NCBI GenBank assembly: GCA_005798335.1
Contig: SYJV01000274.1
Location: 1 to 40,172, forward strand
Source of the DNA: Planctomycetaceae bacterium
GTDB taxonomy: Bacteria; Planctomycetota; Planctomycetia; Pirellulales; Pirellulaceae
Reading direction: 5' to 3'
DNA: 40,172 nucleotides
Part shown: positions 24,601 through 33,326 of the stretch, in pieces
Numbering within the stretch: the first letter of the stretch is position 1
Layout: the number at the start of each line of letters is the position of its first letter
Notes under the pieces: generated by a model
The model's database searches: none
Told to the model about the DNA's origin: nothing
Seen by the model: only the letters and a program-made list of their open reading frames with translations
Program-made: the position numbers and the translations under genes

Positions 24601-24657
24601 GTTTGCGACAGCCAGGATCATCCAAACAGCTCGTTTGATAAAGTCGATGCCAATCAT
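21649..24657 (-). CDS. Large TPR/CHAT-like protein with apparently degenerate catalytic site
   Basis: The product is about 1002 residues from the ATG at 24657. It has a signal peptide or anchor (hydrophobic residues about 8-28, ending ALGQ), helical TPR-like repeats from about 45 to 600 (DLYDSGQIQDATEGFQSAFK; YQQGSIAMALEQYDAAL), then a C-terminal CHAT-like region (about 640-970). The latter shows CHAT landmarks: RLIIVPSGNLWYLPFEVL, HRITYLPTIGSI, and GGNELFLPACTLLSSGTRAAILTRWPVGG. The positions of the catalytic pair look changed: the usual HG strand reads LWVAADSPF and the usual LSACET reads LCGMHS. It is therefore probably a non-proteolytic, exported member. Start codons further upstream (24687) would lengthen the signal region. 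Confidence 0.8.
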   Translation of the reverse strand: MIGIDFIKRAVWMILAVANIAVYVSVALGQAPPTNVVASELPRPDYYIAKDLYDSGQIQDATEGFQSAFKRARQIGKQRWVDSIPPLVMLGECFYQQGSIAMALEQYDAALMLALAYPNWIDQLNVPMAALPVLNTGSRNVTWGASSRKFPLVAIPDATQIAVDPTAAQTLPNGGVVAPISMVTRLDVAEVLRTIGIALWRRAQYLGPLARHSPLADPLVQLFAKAPQQNVPWVSASWNVLHGLAMAGSREDQQSRAVLMLGSSIGEQYDYFLTPLALVALGQMDVNSSNPPAALTNLLDAAVIAAHFDQFDTLAESASLAAGIATATRRADLLPTFQGAIAWNQSRSRHAFVSISAAASELALAAGNVAAFDTLVKQTGTVLRQRQKQIAVPRVLAQASYVAAQFAFAQNNAAVGLENLDTALTLLRGNPRSGTAARYVFQTQMALDLVDKGALGILEGEQALSRLLAEPSSADWMMFPIECLTHITTSALPAYERWLEFAIRRGTKEEIVARMDRVQRQRLYEALPLGGRLYGWRQAAGGIHPILPPTVQAALQQAIQMNPAISNMAARMQKLITELNQQPMAVDDKQLTAEAKKKATELARVAENFENLLTAFALKRWPLERFAPLPASLAEIRRAMQDDDLVIAWVETEKSLLGIAINKNTEESWRVDDRAAALQHIQQLLAAIGVPGQAKRDEQEVREAVQLSAAALSKLLLPENIRTMTQAANRLIIVPSGNLWYLPFEVLPDSDALNPAPLLARHRITYLPTIGSIQLIVGAAPNVVDTAGVVGSFFSNNRATNAQMSDSLVQVIPNSQRIDLTQKLPALPTHWLRLRADQLWVAADSPFPKNPWDLRILPFNGNRDNVLGSWLQSPLKSPARVILCGMHSSAEAKVLAGGNELFLPACTLLSSGTRAAILTRWPVGGRSTQIALARLLEELQFESPSAAWQRSAIALWAEQLPAEDEPALPPAIRNGTALVDGDYSLLWSGYFLVGDHEAPKPP

Positions 24658-24988
24658 GAACGCAATCTCTAACCGGGTTGCTAGCATTTTTAGGGCACAG
24701 TCTCAATTCGTCGAGTGTCTTCAGTTTAATACTTTTTGCCTTCACCGCAGAACGAATTCATTTGCATGCGCTTGAAAATCTGGCCGATCGCTATCAAACA
24801 GCACAAATTTCCATCTACGTTTCCACGAAATGACGGACCATTCCATCGCTTCACAGATCCGGAAAATTGGAGGTGCATTCAACCGAAATCGATGAAGTCG
24901 GACGTTAGAACAACCGATACAAGCGTTAAGGTCACTTGGCACGTTGGTCCCAAGTTGTTACGACAATGCAACCGGCAGGAGATTCGAA
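24658..24988. other. Divergent gap before the small lipoprotein gene; nothing recognised
   Basis: This 331-base stretch lies between the CHAT-like gene and the small lipoprotein gene, which point away from each other. Short open frames on both strands resemble no family. It is relatively AT-rich near 24720-24830 and should contain the two promoters. Confidence 0.45.
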
Positions 24989-25219
24989 ATGAAAGTGTCA
25001 ATGGGACGCGGCGCTTGGCAGTTACTGGCTGTAGGTGCATTGCTGGCTTGTGGTCTAGTCAGTTCGACCGGTTGTCAGGTCTCGGTGGCTGGTCAAACTT
25101 TGCCAAGTCCCTATTACATTTACGACGACATACAGCATTTCCCGGCTGGTTCTGAAAACAAGCTACCCAATGAAACGGCCGCTTTGAAAGCCGCGAAAGA
25201 CGAAGCGACGCGCAAGTAG
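24989..25219 (+). CDS. Small planctomycete lipoprotein (GCQV...GQTLPSPYY type)
   Basis: The 76-residue product starts with ATG at 24989 behind a perfect AGGAG site. It has a lipoprotein signal: basic start MKVSMGRGAW, hydrophobic core and a lipobox-like SSTGC with C29 as lipid anchor. The mature part begins CQVSVAGQTLPSPYYIYDDIQHFPAG and ends in a short charged helix (ALKAAKDEATRK). Small lipoproteins with a GQTLPSPYY motif recur in planctomycetes, to my knowledge without assigned function. Longer in-frame starts upstream are unlikely because they would bury the signal. Confidence 0.8.
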   Translation: MKVSMGRGAWQLLAVGALLACGLVSSTGCQVSVAGQTLPSPYYIYDDIQHFPAGSENKLPNETAALKAAKDEATRK

Positions 25220-25273
25220 CTTTGCTAGTCGTCTTATATCACCGACGAATTCTTCATCGCGGGGCAATCGACC

Positions 25274-25307
25274 TCTAGACTCAACTTTGCAAAAAGTTTG
25301 GTCTAGA
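25274..25307. terminator. 34-base hairpin between convergent genes, probable bidirectional terminator
   Basis: TCTAGAC at 25274-25280 pairs with GTCTAGA at 25301-25307, extended by TCAACTTT against AAAGTTTG with two mismatches. The inner part carries an A-run, a T-run on the other strand. It lies between the lipoprotein gene and the end of the DUF1501 gene and overlaps the stop codon of the latter, a common place for shared terminators. Confidence 0.55.
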
Positions 25308-26682
25308 ACAGCTCCGCAATGGGCGCTCCATCCTCGACGACATAGTTGGGGCGACCGTGTGGATCGAGATACTGAGTATCGAGCGGAATCTGGAAGTGTC
25401 GGTAGATCGTGGCTGCTAAATCGCCAGGTGTGACGGGGCGCTGTGCAATCTGACCTCCATCGCGTTCGGTGGCGCCGATGACTTGTCCGTGACGCAAGCC
25501 ACCGCCGGCCAAACACATGGACATGACTTCATTCCAGTGATTGCGACCATCGGTGCTCCCCTGAGTTCCCATCAGCGGAGTTCTGCCAAATTCTCCCATG
25601 GCAATCACCAGCACATCGTCTAGCAATCCTCGCTGATCGAGATCGCCAACCAGCGTAGTCAGCAGGTGATCAAACAGCGGAAGCAGCGGACCGAGGCCGC
25701 GCGAAATGCCGCCATACGGTGGAATATTGTCACCGTGTGTATCCCAAGTTCCTGACGCAGTGTGGTAACTCAGGTCCAACGTGACAAACGCGGTCCCAGC
25801 TTCGACTAACCGCCGAGCAATCAGCGCCTGCTGGCACCATAAGTGATTGCCGTAACGCTCGCGCATTTCGGGCGGCTCGCGCTGGATATCGAGGGCTTCG
25901 CGAGCCTTCCCACCGATCAACATCTCGATCGCTTGTCGTCCGTAAGTATCCACCGCATCCATCGAACCCGATGCGTCGAGCGCCGCACGAATCGTATCGA
26001 GTTGCCCCAACAACGATCGCCGCTGGACAAGCCGATCGTCGGTGACTCCACTGGGTAGTTGCAACAAGTCCGCAGAAGTGTGCCGACCGGTATTGAGGCC
26101 TACCAAATCGTAAATTGGCAGCCGCGTCGCTTGATCGGCAATAAACGGATTGAAGGGTTTGCCAAGGTCACCTGCGAACGCTATATGCGAACGCGACTTC
26201 ATGAACGCGACATAAGGCGGTGTACCGGAATAATTTGGTCCGTGATGTTTAGCAACGACCGAGCCGATCGCTGGGTAACTTTCCCCTTTGGGATTTACAC
26301 GCGGTTCTGCGGCACGATGCCCGGACTGCATGACTTTGTTGGGTTCGTGATTGCTGCGCTTCGAATCCACGCTGCGAATGATCGTAAACTTGTCCAGCAT
26401 GGCGGCTTGCTTGGGAAGGTGTTCGCAAATTTGCACGCCTGGCAGTTTTGTATTGATTACACCAAACGGTCCGCGATTTTCCCAGGGTCGCGACGGTTTG
26501 GGATCCCAGGTATCGATATGGCTTGGCCCACCCGCCATCCATAGTAGGATAACGCTTTTGCCCGTCCCCATTTTCCGACCAGATTGAGCCGCTTGTGCGC
26601 GTGCTCGCAAAAGACTGGGTAGCGATAGGCCAGCGATGCCTGCCACGCCCGCCTTGAGCATATTGCGCCGCGTCAGCAGCAT
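25303..26682 (-). CDS. DUF1501 family protein with Tat signal
   Basis: The product is about 459 residues from the ATG at 26682. This start has a GAGGGG site and directly yields a twin-arginine signal (LTRRNMLKAGVAGIAGLSLP). The frame is open further up to an ATG at 26760. The body matches the DUF1501 family, a periplasmic branch of the alkaline-phosphatase/sulfatase superfamily frequent in planctomycetes: VILLWMAGGPSHIDTWDPKP, then GTWDTHGDN, IAMGEFGRTP, GRNHWN. The conserved Asp and His residues that would bind metals are present. Such proteins are often encoded beside a DUF1549/DUF1553 cytochrome protein, but none is adjacent here. The biochemical activity of the family is unproven. Confidence 0.9.
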   Translation of the reverse strand: MLLTRRNMLKAGVAGIAGLSLPSLLRARAQAAQSGRKMGTGKSVILLWMAGGPSHIDTWDPKPSRPWENRGPFGVINTKLPGVQICEHLPKQAAMLDKFTIIRSVDSKRSNHEPNKVMQSGHRAAEPRVNPKGESYPAIGSVVAKHHGPNYSGTPPYVAFMKSRSHIAFAGDLGKPFNPFIADQATRLPIYDLVGLNTGRHTSADLLQLPSGVTDDRLVQRRSLLGQLDTIRAALDASGSMDAVDTYGRQAIEMLIGGKAREALDIQREPPEMRERYGNHLWCQQALIARRLVEAGTAFVTLDLSYHTASGTWDTHGDNIPPYGGISRGLGPLLPLFDHLLTTLVGDLDQRGLLDDVLVIAMGEFGRTPLMGTQGSTDGRNHWNEVMSMCLAGGGLRHGQVIGATERDGGQIAQRPVTPGDLAATIYRHFQIPLDTQYLDPHGRPNYVVEDGAPIAELF

Positions 26683-26760
26683 TAACCCCTCACCGGAACG
26701 TGGGTTCCAATCCGTGAACGCGTGCTGAAACGAATGTTGTTTCGAATGGAAGTCAAACAT

Positions 26761-27454
26761 AGGGATAAAACTCAACAGACTGATCGCGAAATCCTGCGAG
26801 ACTCGTTACTCAATATCGGCATCACAGCCTTGGGAATTCTTCACACGTTAGCATGGAGCAGGGTCGAATGCAATAAATCAGCGGACGGATGACTTGGCCG
26901 GAAAACTGGCTGCTGATTCGCGATATCTAAATCGACGGTTCAATATGGATTCCGACGATGCGTTCTGGTGAAGTACTCTTGTCGATGTCGCAATTGCTCC
27001 GTCGATGTGCGTTCGACGACAAACTTCCTACGACATTTCCTTTCGTGGGACGTCAAAACTGTGATGGAATATGACTTGAGAGTCCGGCTCGGGACGCGGC
27101 AACGGGGTGCAGCAGAATTCGTTGGCAGGTTCGCCAGGAATTGGCTATCCATAAAACTTGGATAGCTGGTTCAGCTCCGAACAACTCGGTACGCCAAGGA
27201 TTGCTGTCGACCGAATCAACAAATTCATTTGGGCAAACCACTTATTTTGCAGCGCATTAATTTCGCAAAGACCGTTTGCTACGGAAAAAGTGATCGGACG
27301 TTGACCGGGCAGTTTGAAAAATCTTCCATTCGCAAGATCAGCTTGCCACCATGCTGACGAACGGAAAGCCACGCCAGAAGTAACGTACGTGCATTTCACA
27401 AGTAGAGTGCACCGGTTAGCGACGGTGCCGGTCGGCCTATGACGCCTGCCACGA
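26761..27454. other. Roughly 690-base gap without a recognised gene
   Basis: The region between the DUF1501 gene and the PPOX gene, both on the minus strand, contains several short open frames on both strands. None has a ribosome site plus a family resemblance. It may hold gene remnants, but I cannot name one. No palindromic element comparable to the others was found in it. Confidence 0.45.
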
Positions 27455-28084
27455 TCAATACAACCTCTCTCGGTAGGAGGTCTCGATCTGCCGCGCAAGG
27501 GCCTCCACGGATTGATCGCGAATTCCTGTCTGGTCGACCAATACCTTGGCGAAATTAAACTCGGCAGATTGCGGCTCGGGGCTGGGTTGGCTCCATAGTT
27601 TCGATCGAATCAACGCTTTGGCACATTGGAAGTAGCACTCCTCCACTTCGATGCCAATGCCGATAATGGGAGTTTTGCCACCGACACTCAGTGGTGCCAA
27701 CAGCGTTTCATCGCTTGTCAAGCATGCTCTGCCATTGACTCGAAGAGTTTCGCCAACTCCGGGGACGAGAAACAGCAAACCAATGCGACCAGTTTGAAGA
27801 ATGTTGCGCAAGCTGTCCGCTCGGCGGTTACCGGGGCGCTCCGGCACAAGTAATGTTTGTGTATCAAGCACCTTGGCGACACAAGGCAGATCACCACGTG
27901 GCGAGACATCGCAGTTGCCATTTGCACCAACGGTCCCCAACAACACCATGGGTGCCCGACCCACAAATTCGCACATGTGGTCATCGAGTCGTCCGAGCTC
28001 TTTTTTGATGACCAGCTCGCTGGGAAGCCCAATTAGTGCCTCCAGTTCGTTGGTCGAGCTGACAATCTGTACAAATGGTGGCAT
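27455..28084 (-). CDS. Pyridoxamine 5'-phosphate oxidase family FMN-dependent flavoprotein (MSMEG_1061/DR2398 type)
   Basis: The 209-residue cytoplasmic protein carries the split-barrel FMN-binding fold. Matching stretches of the subfamily are APMVLLGTVGANGNCDVSPRGDLP, LLVPERPGNRRADSLRNIL, GLLFLVPGVGETLRVNGRA and a C-terminal CAKALIRSKLW. Members bind FMN, and some may act as oxidoreductases; a physiological substrate is not established. The ATG at 28084 has only a weak ribosome site. It is separated from the neighbours by long gaps and appears to be a single-gene unit. Confidence 0.88.
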   Translation of the reverse strand: MPPFVQIVSSTNELEALIGLPSELVIKKELGRLDDHMCEFVGRAPMVLLGTVGANGNCDVSPRGDLPCVAKVLDTQTLLVPERPGNRRADSLRNILQTGRIGLLFLVPGVGETLRVNGRACLTSDETLLAPLSVGGKTPIIGIGIEVEECYFQCAKALIRSKLWSQPSPEPQSAEFNFAKVLVDQTGIRDQSVEALARQIETSYRERLY

Positions 28085-28179
28085 TGTCGTTCATCCAAAT
28101 GAAGAGTTTCCCGAATTTTTACCGTGAGTACGCATGAGTTCACATTCGTCAAATCAAACTCTGAGGGCCTGCAATTGGG

Positions 28180-28341
28180 CTGATAAGAAGTGAACCGTTG
28201 GCGCTAGCCACGGGCGTCGAAGGTGTTGCGCCGAGAATCGCATTTCGATGGACAAAATCATTAGGTGTTGGAACGTCTTCGGTTCAAATCGGCGCAACCT
28301 TCGACGCCCGTGGCTAGCGCCAACGGTTCACTTCTTATCAG
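28180..28341. repeat. 162-bp near-perfect long inverted repeat (family B)
   Basis: Arms 28180-28234 and 28289-28341 are inverted copies differing only by a 2-base indel near the inner end. They read CTGATAAGAAGTGAACC, then GTTGGCGCTAGCCACGGGC, then GTCGAAGG. The 54-base spacer shows no coding sense. The core GGCGCTAGCC is itself nearly palindromic and is shared with the right arm of the element at 325-455. The near identity of the arms suggests a recent insertion or maintenance by gene conversion. Confidence 0.9.
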
Positions 28342-28808
28342 CTCAGCCTGCAACAGGTCCTGCCTACATGCTTGCATCGATGTGGATGTAGCTGCGAGGT
28401 AACCACTACTATTACGACAATCCGTTCGAGCGCGAAGCCTACGAGCAAGATGAACTTCGTCGACAAAAGCCTTAAGCTTTACCAATTCATGCCTCTTTGC
28501 GACACGCTAGCAATAGACCAGCGCATAATCCCATCGCTTTTCTGCTCGCCGGGAATTGCTGTTAAGCTGTGAGGGCTATATCGATTGTCGCTGGCGACTT
28601 GAATCAGTTCGCGTGCGATGTGTATGGGTTGTTCGAGAGATTCGGGCAATGCGGCCGATAGCTGTTCGTAGCGGTTGTGCCGCTGATGATGTTTCAATCG
28701 ATGAGGGATGGCGCTAGGGCCGAACGAATCGAGTTGGTCGAAGGACCAGACTCGCCTATATCCGGCAAGTCCCTCGTAGAAACGTGCTCGAAGGTAAGGT
28801 AACCACAG
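28342..28808. other. Gap before the TolC-family gene; possible small coding remnant
   Basis: Most of this 467-base stretch holds nothing recognised. Between a TAG at 28389 and a TAA at 28473 the plus strand reads NHYYYDNPFEREAYEQDEL, a composition more like real protein than chance, but without a start codon. It may be the tail of a deleted gene adjoining the repeat. The last 100 bases should contain the promoter of the TolC-family gene. Confidence 0.35.
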
Positions 28809-30737
28809 ATGCGATTGTCTCGACCGTATCGTTGGACAAGCTGGCTATGTGCGGCTTCGATGGCTGTCACCGGTTGTTCGCCCGTACGAAAGTTCAAATT
28901 CAACTCTGACGGCAAGTCGTACCACCAAGCTTTTGCGACTCAAATCGAGTATCCGAATGTCAAGTCTTGTTTGGATCCCGATGTCCTCGCTGCACCGACG
29001 CCTTTGGCGATAGAGAATCCGGCTGACGTACCCGCGTGGGAAATTAAATTGGATGAAGCGGTGCGTATGGCGCTGCAGCGTAGCGATATACTGCGATCGA
29101 TCGGTGGAAGCATCGTTCAATCTCCCATATCGAGTCGCAGTGTTTACGATCCAGCCCTGGCTGAGTCCAACCCCTTGGGCGGAGTTGATGCGGCGCTATC
29201 GGCCTTCGACGCGCAGGTAACAAGCGAGCTATTTTGGCAGAAGAACGATCGCCCCAGCAATATCGACCCGGGCTTTGCGTTTTTCTCGCCGCCGGTTTTC
29301 CTACAAACCGCAGCGAATTTTCAATCGCAGATCGCTAAACGCACCGCCACAGGTGCGTCCTTCGCCGCGCGACACAACATCCTTTACGACAACAATAATC
29401 GTGCCAATCGATTGTTTACCAGCGACTACACCGGATGGTTCGAAGTCGAGTGGCGCCAGCCACTGATGCGAGGTGCGGGCGTGGATTACAACCGCATCGC
29501 GGGCCCGAACTCAAATGTCGGTCAGTACAACGGCGTGTTGATCGCGCGCATCAATACAGATATCTCCTTGGCCGACTTCGAACAGTCGGTAATCACTTTC
29601 ATCAACGACGTTGAGACTGCCTACTGGGAATTGTATTTCAGCTACCGCAATCTCCAAACGCAGATTGCGGGCCGAACCAGCTCGCAACTTACTTGGCAGC
29701 GAGTTACCGAGCTTCAGAAAGCAGGCGCGCGCGGAGGCGAAGCCGATAACGAAGCACAAGCTCGTTCTCAATACTATTTGTTTGACGCTCAGGTCAAAGA
29801 ATCGCTTTCGGGTCCCAACGGACTGTACGCTGCCGAGCAGCGGTTGCGGTATCTCCTGGGCCTGCCGCCAACCGATGGCCGCTTGCTGAAACCCGTCGAA
29901 GATCCGATGGAAGGTGCGGTAGTGTACGATTGGCAATCGTCGTTAGCCGACGCGCTGTGCAAACGCGTAGAGATTCGCCGACAGAAATGGTCGATCAAGC
30001 GACGCGAGCTAGAATTGGTTGCGGCGCGCATGAACAAGCGAATCAACTTGGACGCGTTGACCCAATATCGTTATCGCGGTTTGGGAAATCACTTGATCGG
30101 ATCGGCCAGCTCGGTAACCGACTTTGACAACTTGTACCAAAATATCTTGACGGGCGATTATCAAGAATGGCAAGCGGGATTTGAGTTGAGTTATCCTGTC
30201 GGATTTCGCCAAGCCGGTGCCGCGATCGCCAATGCACAGTGGAATCTCGCCCGTGAACAATCGCTGCTGAAGGAACAGGAGTTACGCATCTCTCACGATC
30301 TAAGCAATTCGGCGAGGCAGATTTTGCGGGCATTCGAACTCGTACAGACCAATTACAACCGCCAGGATGCCGACAAGCTCCAAGCGGAGGTATTGCGCAG
30401 TCGTTATGAACAAGGGCTAATCAATATCAACTTTCTCTTGCAAGCTCAGCAGCAGTTAGCCAACAGCCAGAGCGCGTACTTCCGTTCGTTGATTGACTAT
30501 CAGCTAGCCCTGCGCGACTTCCATCGCGAGAAAGGCTCGTTGTTGACGTACAGCCAAGTCGCGTTGTCCGAATCGGCATGGCCGGCGCCGGCTTATCAAA
30601 ATGCTGTCGAACGAGGGAGGTTCTTTGAACCGCAACCGAATCCTGAACTTGTGGAGACGCCTGCGCCAGTCAGTACCGGCGCATTCGATCCCCATCGAGT
30701 TGGCGTACACGATGCCACCGGCACACAAACGAATTGA
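28809..30737 (+). CDS. TolC-family outer-membrane efflux/secretion lipoprotein
   Basis: The 642-residue product has a lipoprotein signal (basic RLSRPYRW, hydrophobic core, VTGC with C23). The body shows the OEP/TolC pattern of long amphipathic helices with Asn/Gln-rich turns: WEIKLDEAVRMALQRSDILR, FINDVETAYWELYFSYRNL, a matching second half (ISHDLSNSARQILRAFELVQ; SRYEQGLININFLLQAQQQLANSQ). Family members form trimeric outer-membrane channels for efflux pumps or type I secretion. An insertion of about 100 residues near the start (residues 90-215) is rich in Asp, Asn and Phe. An AAGGT site lies 8 bases before the ATG. No inner-membrane pump genes are adjacent. It converges with the histidine kinase gene, leaving 30 bases between them. 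Confidence 0.9.
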   Translation: MRLSRPYRWTSWLCAASMAVTGCSPVRKFKFNSDGKSYHQAFATQIEYPNVKSCLDPDVLAAPTPLAIENPADVPAWEIKLDEAVRMALQRSDILRSIGGSIVQSPISSRSVYDPALAESNPLGGVDAALSAFDAQVTSELFWQKNDRPSNIDPGFAFFSPPVFLQTAANFQSQIAKRTATGASFAARHNILYDNNNRANRLFTSDYTGWFEVEWRQPLMRGAGVDYNRIAGPNSNVGQYNGVLIARINTDISLADFEQSVITFINDVETAYWELYFSYRNLQTQIAGRTSSQLTWQRVTELQKAGARGGEADNEAQARSQYYLFDAQVKESLSGPNGLYAAEQRLRYLLGLPPTDGRLLKPVEDPMEGAVVYDWQSSLADALCKRVEIRRQKWSIKRRELELVAARMNKRINLDALTQYRYRGLGNHLIGSASSVTDFDNLYQNILTGDYQEWQAGFELSYPVGFRQAGAAIANAQWNLAREQSLLKEQELRISHDLSNSARQILRAFELVQTNYNRQDADKLQAEVLRSRYEQGLININFLLQAQQQLANSQSAYFRSLIDYQLALRDFHREKGSLLTYSQVALSESAWPAPAYQNAVERGRFFEPQPNPELVETPAPVSTGAFDPHRVGVHDATGTQTN

Positions 30738-30767
30738 CGCATCTCCAGGTGGCACAGGTCGCAAGCA

Positions 30768-33326
30768 CTAGTTACCAGCCGGGATCAATTCCATAGGGCC
30801 ACGAACCCGCGTTACCAAAGTGCGAATAAGCCGCATGTTGATTTCCATGACTGGTAACTGACCACTGCGGGCGCCGTTTTCTAGATCGCGAGCCGGGGCG
30901 ACGAACGGCCTGAAGCCGAGCGATCCTGAGGCTCCCTTCAACCAGTGCGCGAGTTCCTCCAGCTCTTTGAAATTCCTGGTTTCAAACGCCTGCTCCATTT
31001 CATCGATTCGTTCGCGCAAGCGGACCACAAATTGGCCAACGATCGCACGGATCTCGTCGTCGGAATCGACGGGTAACTCCGATTCGATCGGTTGGTAATT
31101 TTGCGTACTTGCGGCCAATTCCGAACTGATGTCATTGGCCATGTTGTGGATCGCTTGCAGTTGTTCGATTTCTGATTCTGGATTGCTTGACCGTTGGCTC
31201 GACGCTGCCGACTGAGTTTCGGTAACGACTTGCCCACCGACGTGTTTGGCGACCGCCGACAGCAGTTGGTTCATGCTGATCGGTTTGGCCAACATACTGG
31301 TATATCCGGCATCGCGACAGGCATCTTCATCTTTCTTCATGACATTGCCAGTAAGAGCGATAATCGGCAGTTTGCAGCCGGCAGCGCGCAAATGGCGAGT
31401 GGCTTGCAACCCGTCCATGACTGGCATGTGGACGTCCATCAGCAGCAAGTCGATCTTATTTTCGATCAGCCGCTCGATGGCTTCTTTTCCATTCTCTGCA
31501 CAAATGACGCTTGCACCGGCGCGCTCGAGGTAGACGGACGCCAGTTGACGATTGGCTTCCCCGTCGTCGACGACCAAAATGGTGCACGCATTCAATCGGA
31601 TCGTTTCCTTGAGTCCTGTGCGAGTACCTTGATGCGTTATAGCATCTGCTGGGGCGAGCATGGGAATACCATCTAGTGGGCCCGGATCGATCGCGACCGA
31701 GAATGTGCTTCCCTTACCTTGGACGCTGGAGACGGAAACGCCGCCGCCCATCTTCTCAGCTAGATACTTGGATATCGACAATCCCAGACCGGTGCCACCA
31801 AATCGCCGCGTGATGGACGTGTCCTCTTGCGAGAACGGGTCGAAGATGCGGTTGACGGCTTCGGATGAAATGCCAATCCCGGTATCGACGACATCGATAA
31901 CGAACATCGGTCTTGGTCCTGGTACCATCTTGGTAACGATCCGCACGCTGCCTCGTTCGGTGAATTTGAGCGCATTGCCAGTGAGATTGATGATCACTTG
32001 GCGCAAACGGACCGAGTCGGTCAAAATGGTCTCAGGCAAGGGTGTCGCAGGCTCGTGGAACAATTCGACGCCTTTTTCTTGCGCCTTTAACTGGAAGATC
32101 ATTAGCGCATGTGAGATGATCTCCACGGGCGAGTACCTCGCCAATTCCAAGTCCATCTTGCCGGACTCAATTTTGGAGAGGTCGAGAATGTCGTTGATCA
32201 GCGTCAGCAAATGTTCGCCGCTGCCTTGAATCGTTTGCAAATAATGTTGGCGTTGTGCTTCGTCGCGCGCCAATCCTCGCTGAAGGATTTCGGTGAAACC
32301 GAGAATGGCGTTCATCGGTGTGCGAATCTCGTGACTCATGCGCGCCAAGAAATCACTCTTGGCGCGGTTGGCCGCGTCCGCTTGATCGCGAGCTTCCGAA
32401 AGTTCTATTCTATTTTGCTGGAGCTCCGTGATATCCTGGAAGGACGTCAGCACTCCTCGGTAATTGCCATCTTGTCCCAGCACAGGTGACGAATTGGCCA
32501 CTAACGTCAGCGATTTCCCGTCCTTGTCGGTCAACTGAATCATCACATTGGGTTGCGCAGTGGCGTCTTCGATCGCGCGTGTCCATGGACAGCGAGTGTC
32601 GGCGTTTGGATCCAGATCCGTTTTCCAAGCAAACACTCCCGCGTCCTGCCCGATCAATTTGTCGGCGTCTTTACCGATCCAGTTTGCGAACGCTTCGTTA
32701 GCCAATACGATGCGTCCTTTGCGATCGGTGACCAACAGACCTTCAGCCAGTGTATCAAGAGCGGCTCGCACGCGTTTGGGGATGGCGTTGGATGGGTCCA
32801 GTTGCCTGAGAACTTTGCCAAGGTAGTAGTAATAGGCCAAAAATGTGATCCATGCGACCGCGGTGGTAAACTGCATCCACGGATCCATCACAAACGCCAG
32901 CAGACCTTGTTGGTTCAACGGTTGGAAGCGGAGTTCGATTTCACCCCATGGGACATTATTGCCCTTGCTCAGTGGCACAACCAATTGTGTTTCCGTAGAC
33001 ATCTCTCCAGTGTTCTTCCAATGTTTCGCGTGATCGCCAACTTCTAAATGCAACTTTTGATTGCTGCGCCGAATCGCGGCGGACAATAGATGTTCGTTGC
33101 GATCCACGACCGCTTTCAGCACCCCTTCCATGCTGGAAATATCACCTCGTTTGACCAGGATGGAAAAGTTCAGTGCCAGCGACTCGCAGAGAGCCTTGCG
33201 TCCTTCCAATACTGCGGATTGCGCATTCGGACCCAATCCGAAGAATCGCGCCAACATCATGACGCTGACTGCCAGGCTGACCAAGCCCAGCGTGATACGC
33301 GCTTTTACCGATAGAAATGGGATCAT
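30768..33326 (-). CDS. Hybrid sensor histidine kinase with PAS, receiver and Hpt domains
   Basis: The 852-residue membrane protein has helices at about 12-30 and 152-170 bounding a periplasmic sensor of about 120 residues. A PAS domain (about 185-305) follows. The HisKA domain has H332 in FLARMSHEIRTPMNAILGF. The ATPase domain has N-box N451, DTGIGIS (481-487) and GGTGLGLS (510-517). A receiver domain has D631 in LLLMDVHMPVMDG and K681. A C-terminal Hpt domain has H794 in AHWLKGASGSLGF. It contains the full phosphorelay up to Hpt; a separate response regulator is expected elsewhere. Its ATG overlaps the stop of the giant surface-protein gene (ATGA at 33326-33323), so the two are probably translated together. 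Confidence 0.95.
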   Translation of the reverse strand: MIPFLSVKARITLGLVSLAVSVMMLARFFGLGPNAQSAVLEGRKALCESLALNFSILVKRGDISSMEGVLKAVVDRNEHLLSAAIRRSNQKLHLEVGDHAKHWKNTGEMSTETQLVVPLSKGNNVPWGEIELRFQPLNQQGLLAFVMDPWMQFTTAVAWITFLAYYYYLGKVLRQLDPSNAIPKRVRAALDTLAEGLLVTDRKGRIVLANEAFANWIGKDADKLIGQDAGVFAWKTDLDPNADTRCPWTRAIEDATAQPNVMIQLTDKDGKSLTLVANSSPVLGQDGNYRGVLTSFQDITELQQNRIELSEARDQADAANRAKSDFLARMSHEIRTPMNAILGFTEILQRGLARDEAQRQHYLQTIQGSGEHLLTLINDILDLSKIESGKMDLELARYSPVEIISHALMIFQLKAQEKGVELFHEPATPLPETILTDSVRLRQVIINLTGNALKFTERGSVRIVTKMVPGPRPMFVIDVVDTGIGISSEAVNRIFDPFSQEDTSITRRFGGTGLGLSISKYLAEKMGGGVSVSSVQGKGSTFSVAIDPGPLDGIPMLAPADAITHQGTRTGLKETIRLNACTILVVDDGEANRQLASVYLERAGASVICAENGKEAIERLIENKIDLLLMDVHMPVMDGLQATRHLRAAGCKLPIIALTGNVMKKDEDACRDAGYTSMLAKPISMNQLLSAVAKHVGGQVVTETQSAASSQRSSNPESEIEQLQAIHNMANDISSELAASTQNYQPIESELPVDSDDEIRAIVGQFVVRLRERIDEMEQAFETRNFKELEELAHWLKGASGSLGFRPFVAPARDLENGARSGQLPVMEINMRLIRTLVTRVRGPMELIPAGN

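Noticed and set aside
27145-27498. 117-residue minus-strand frame upstream of the DUF1501 gene
   Set aside because: No recognisable motif, overlaps the end of the PPOX gene in another frame, and has no ribosome site.
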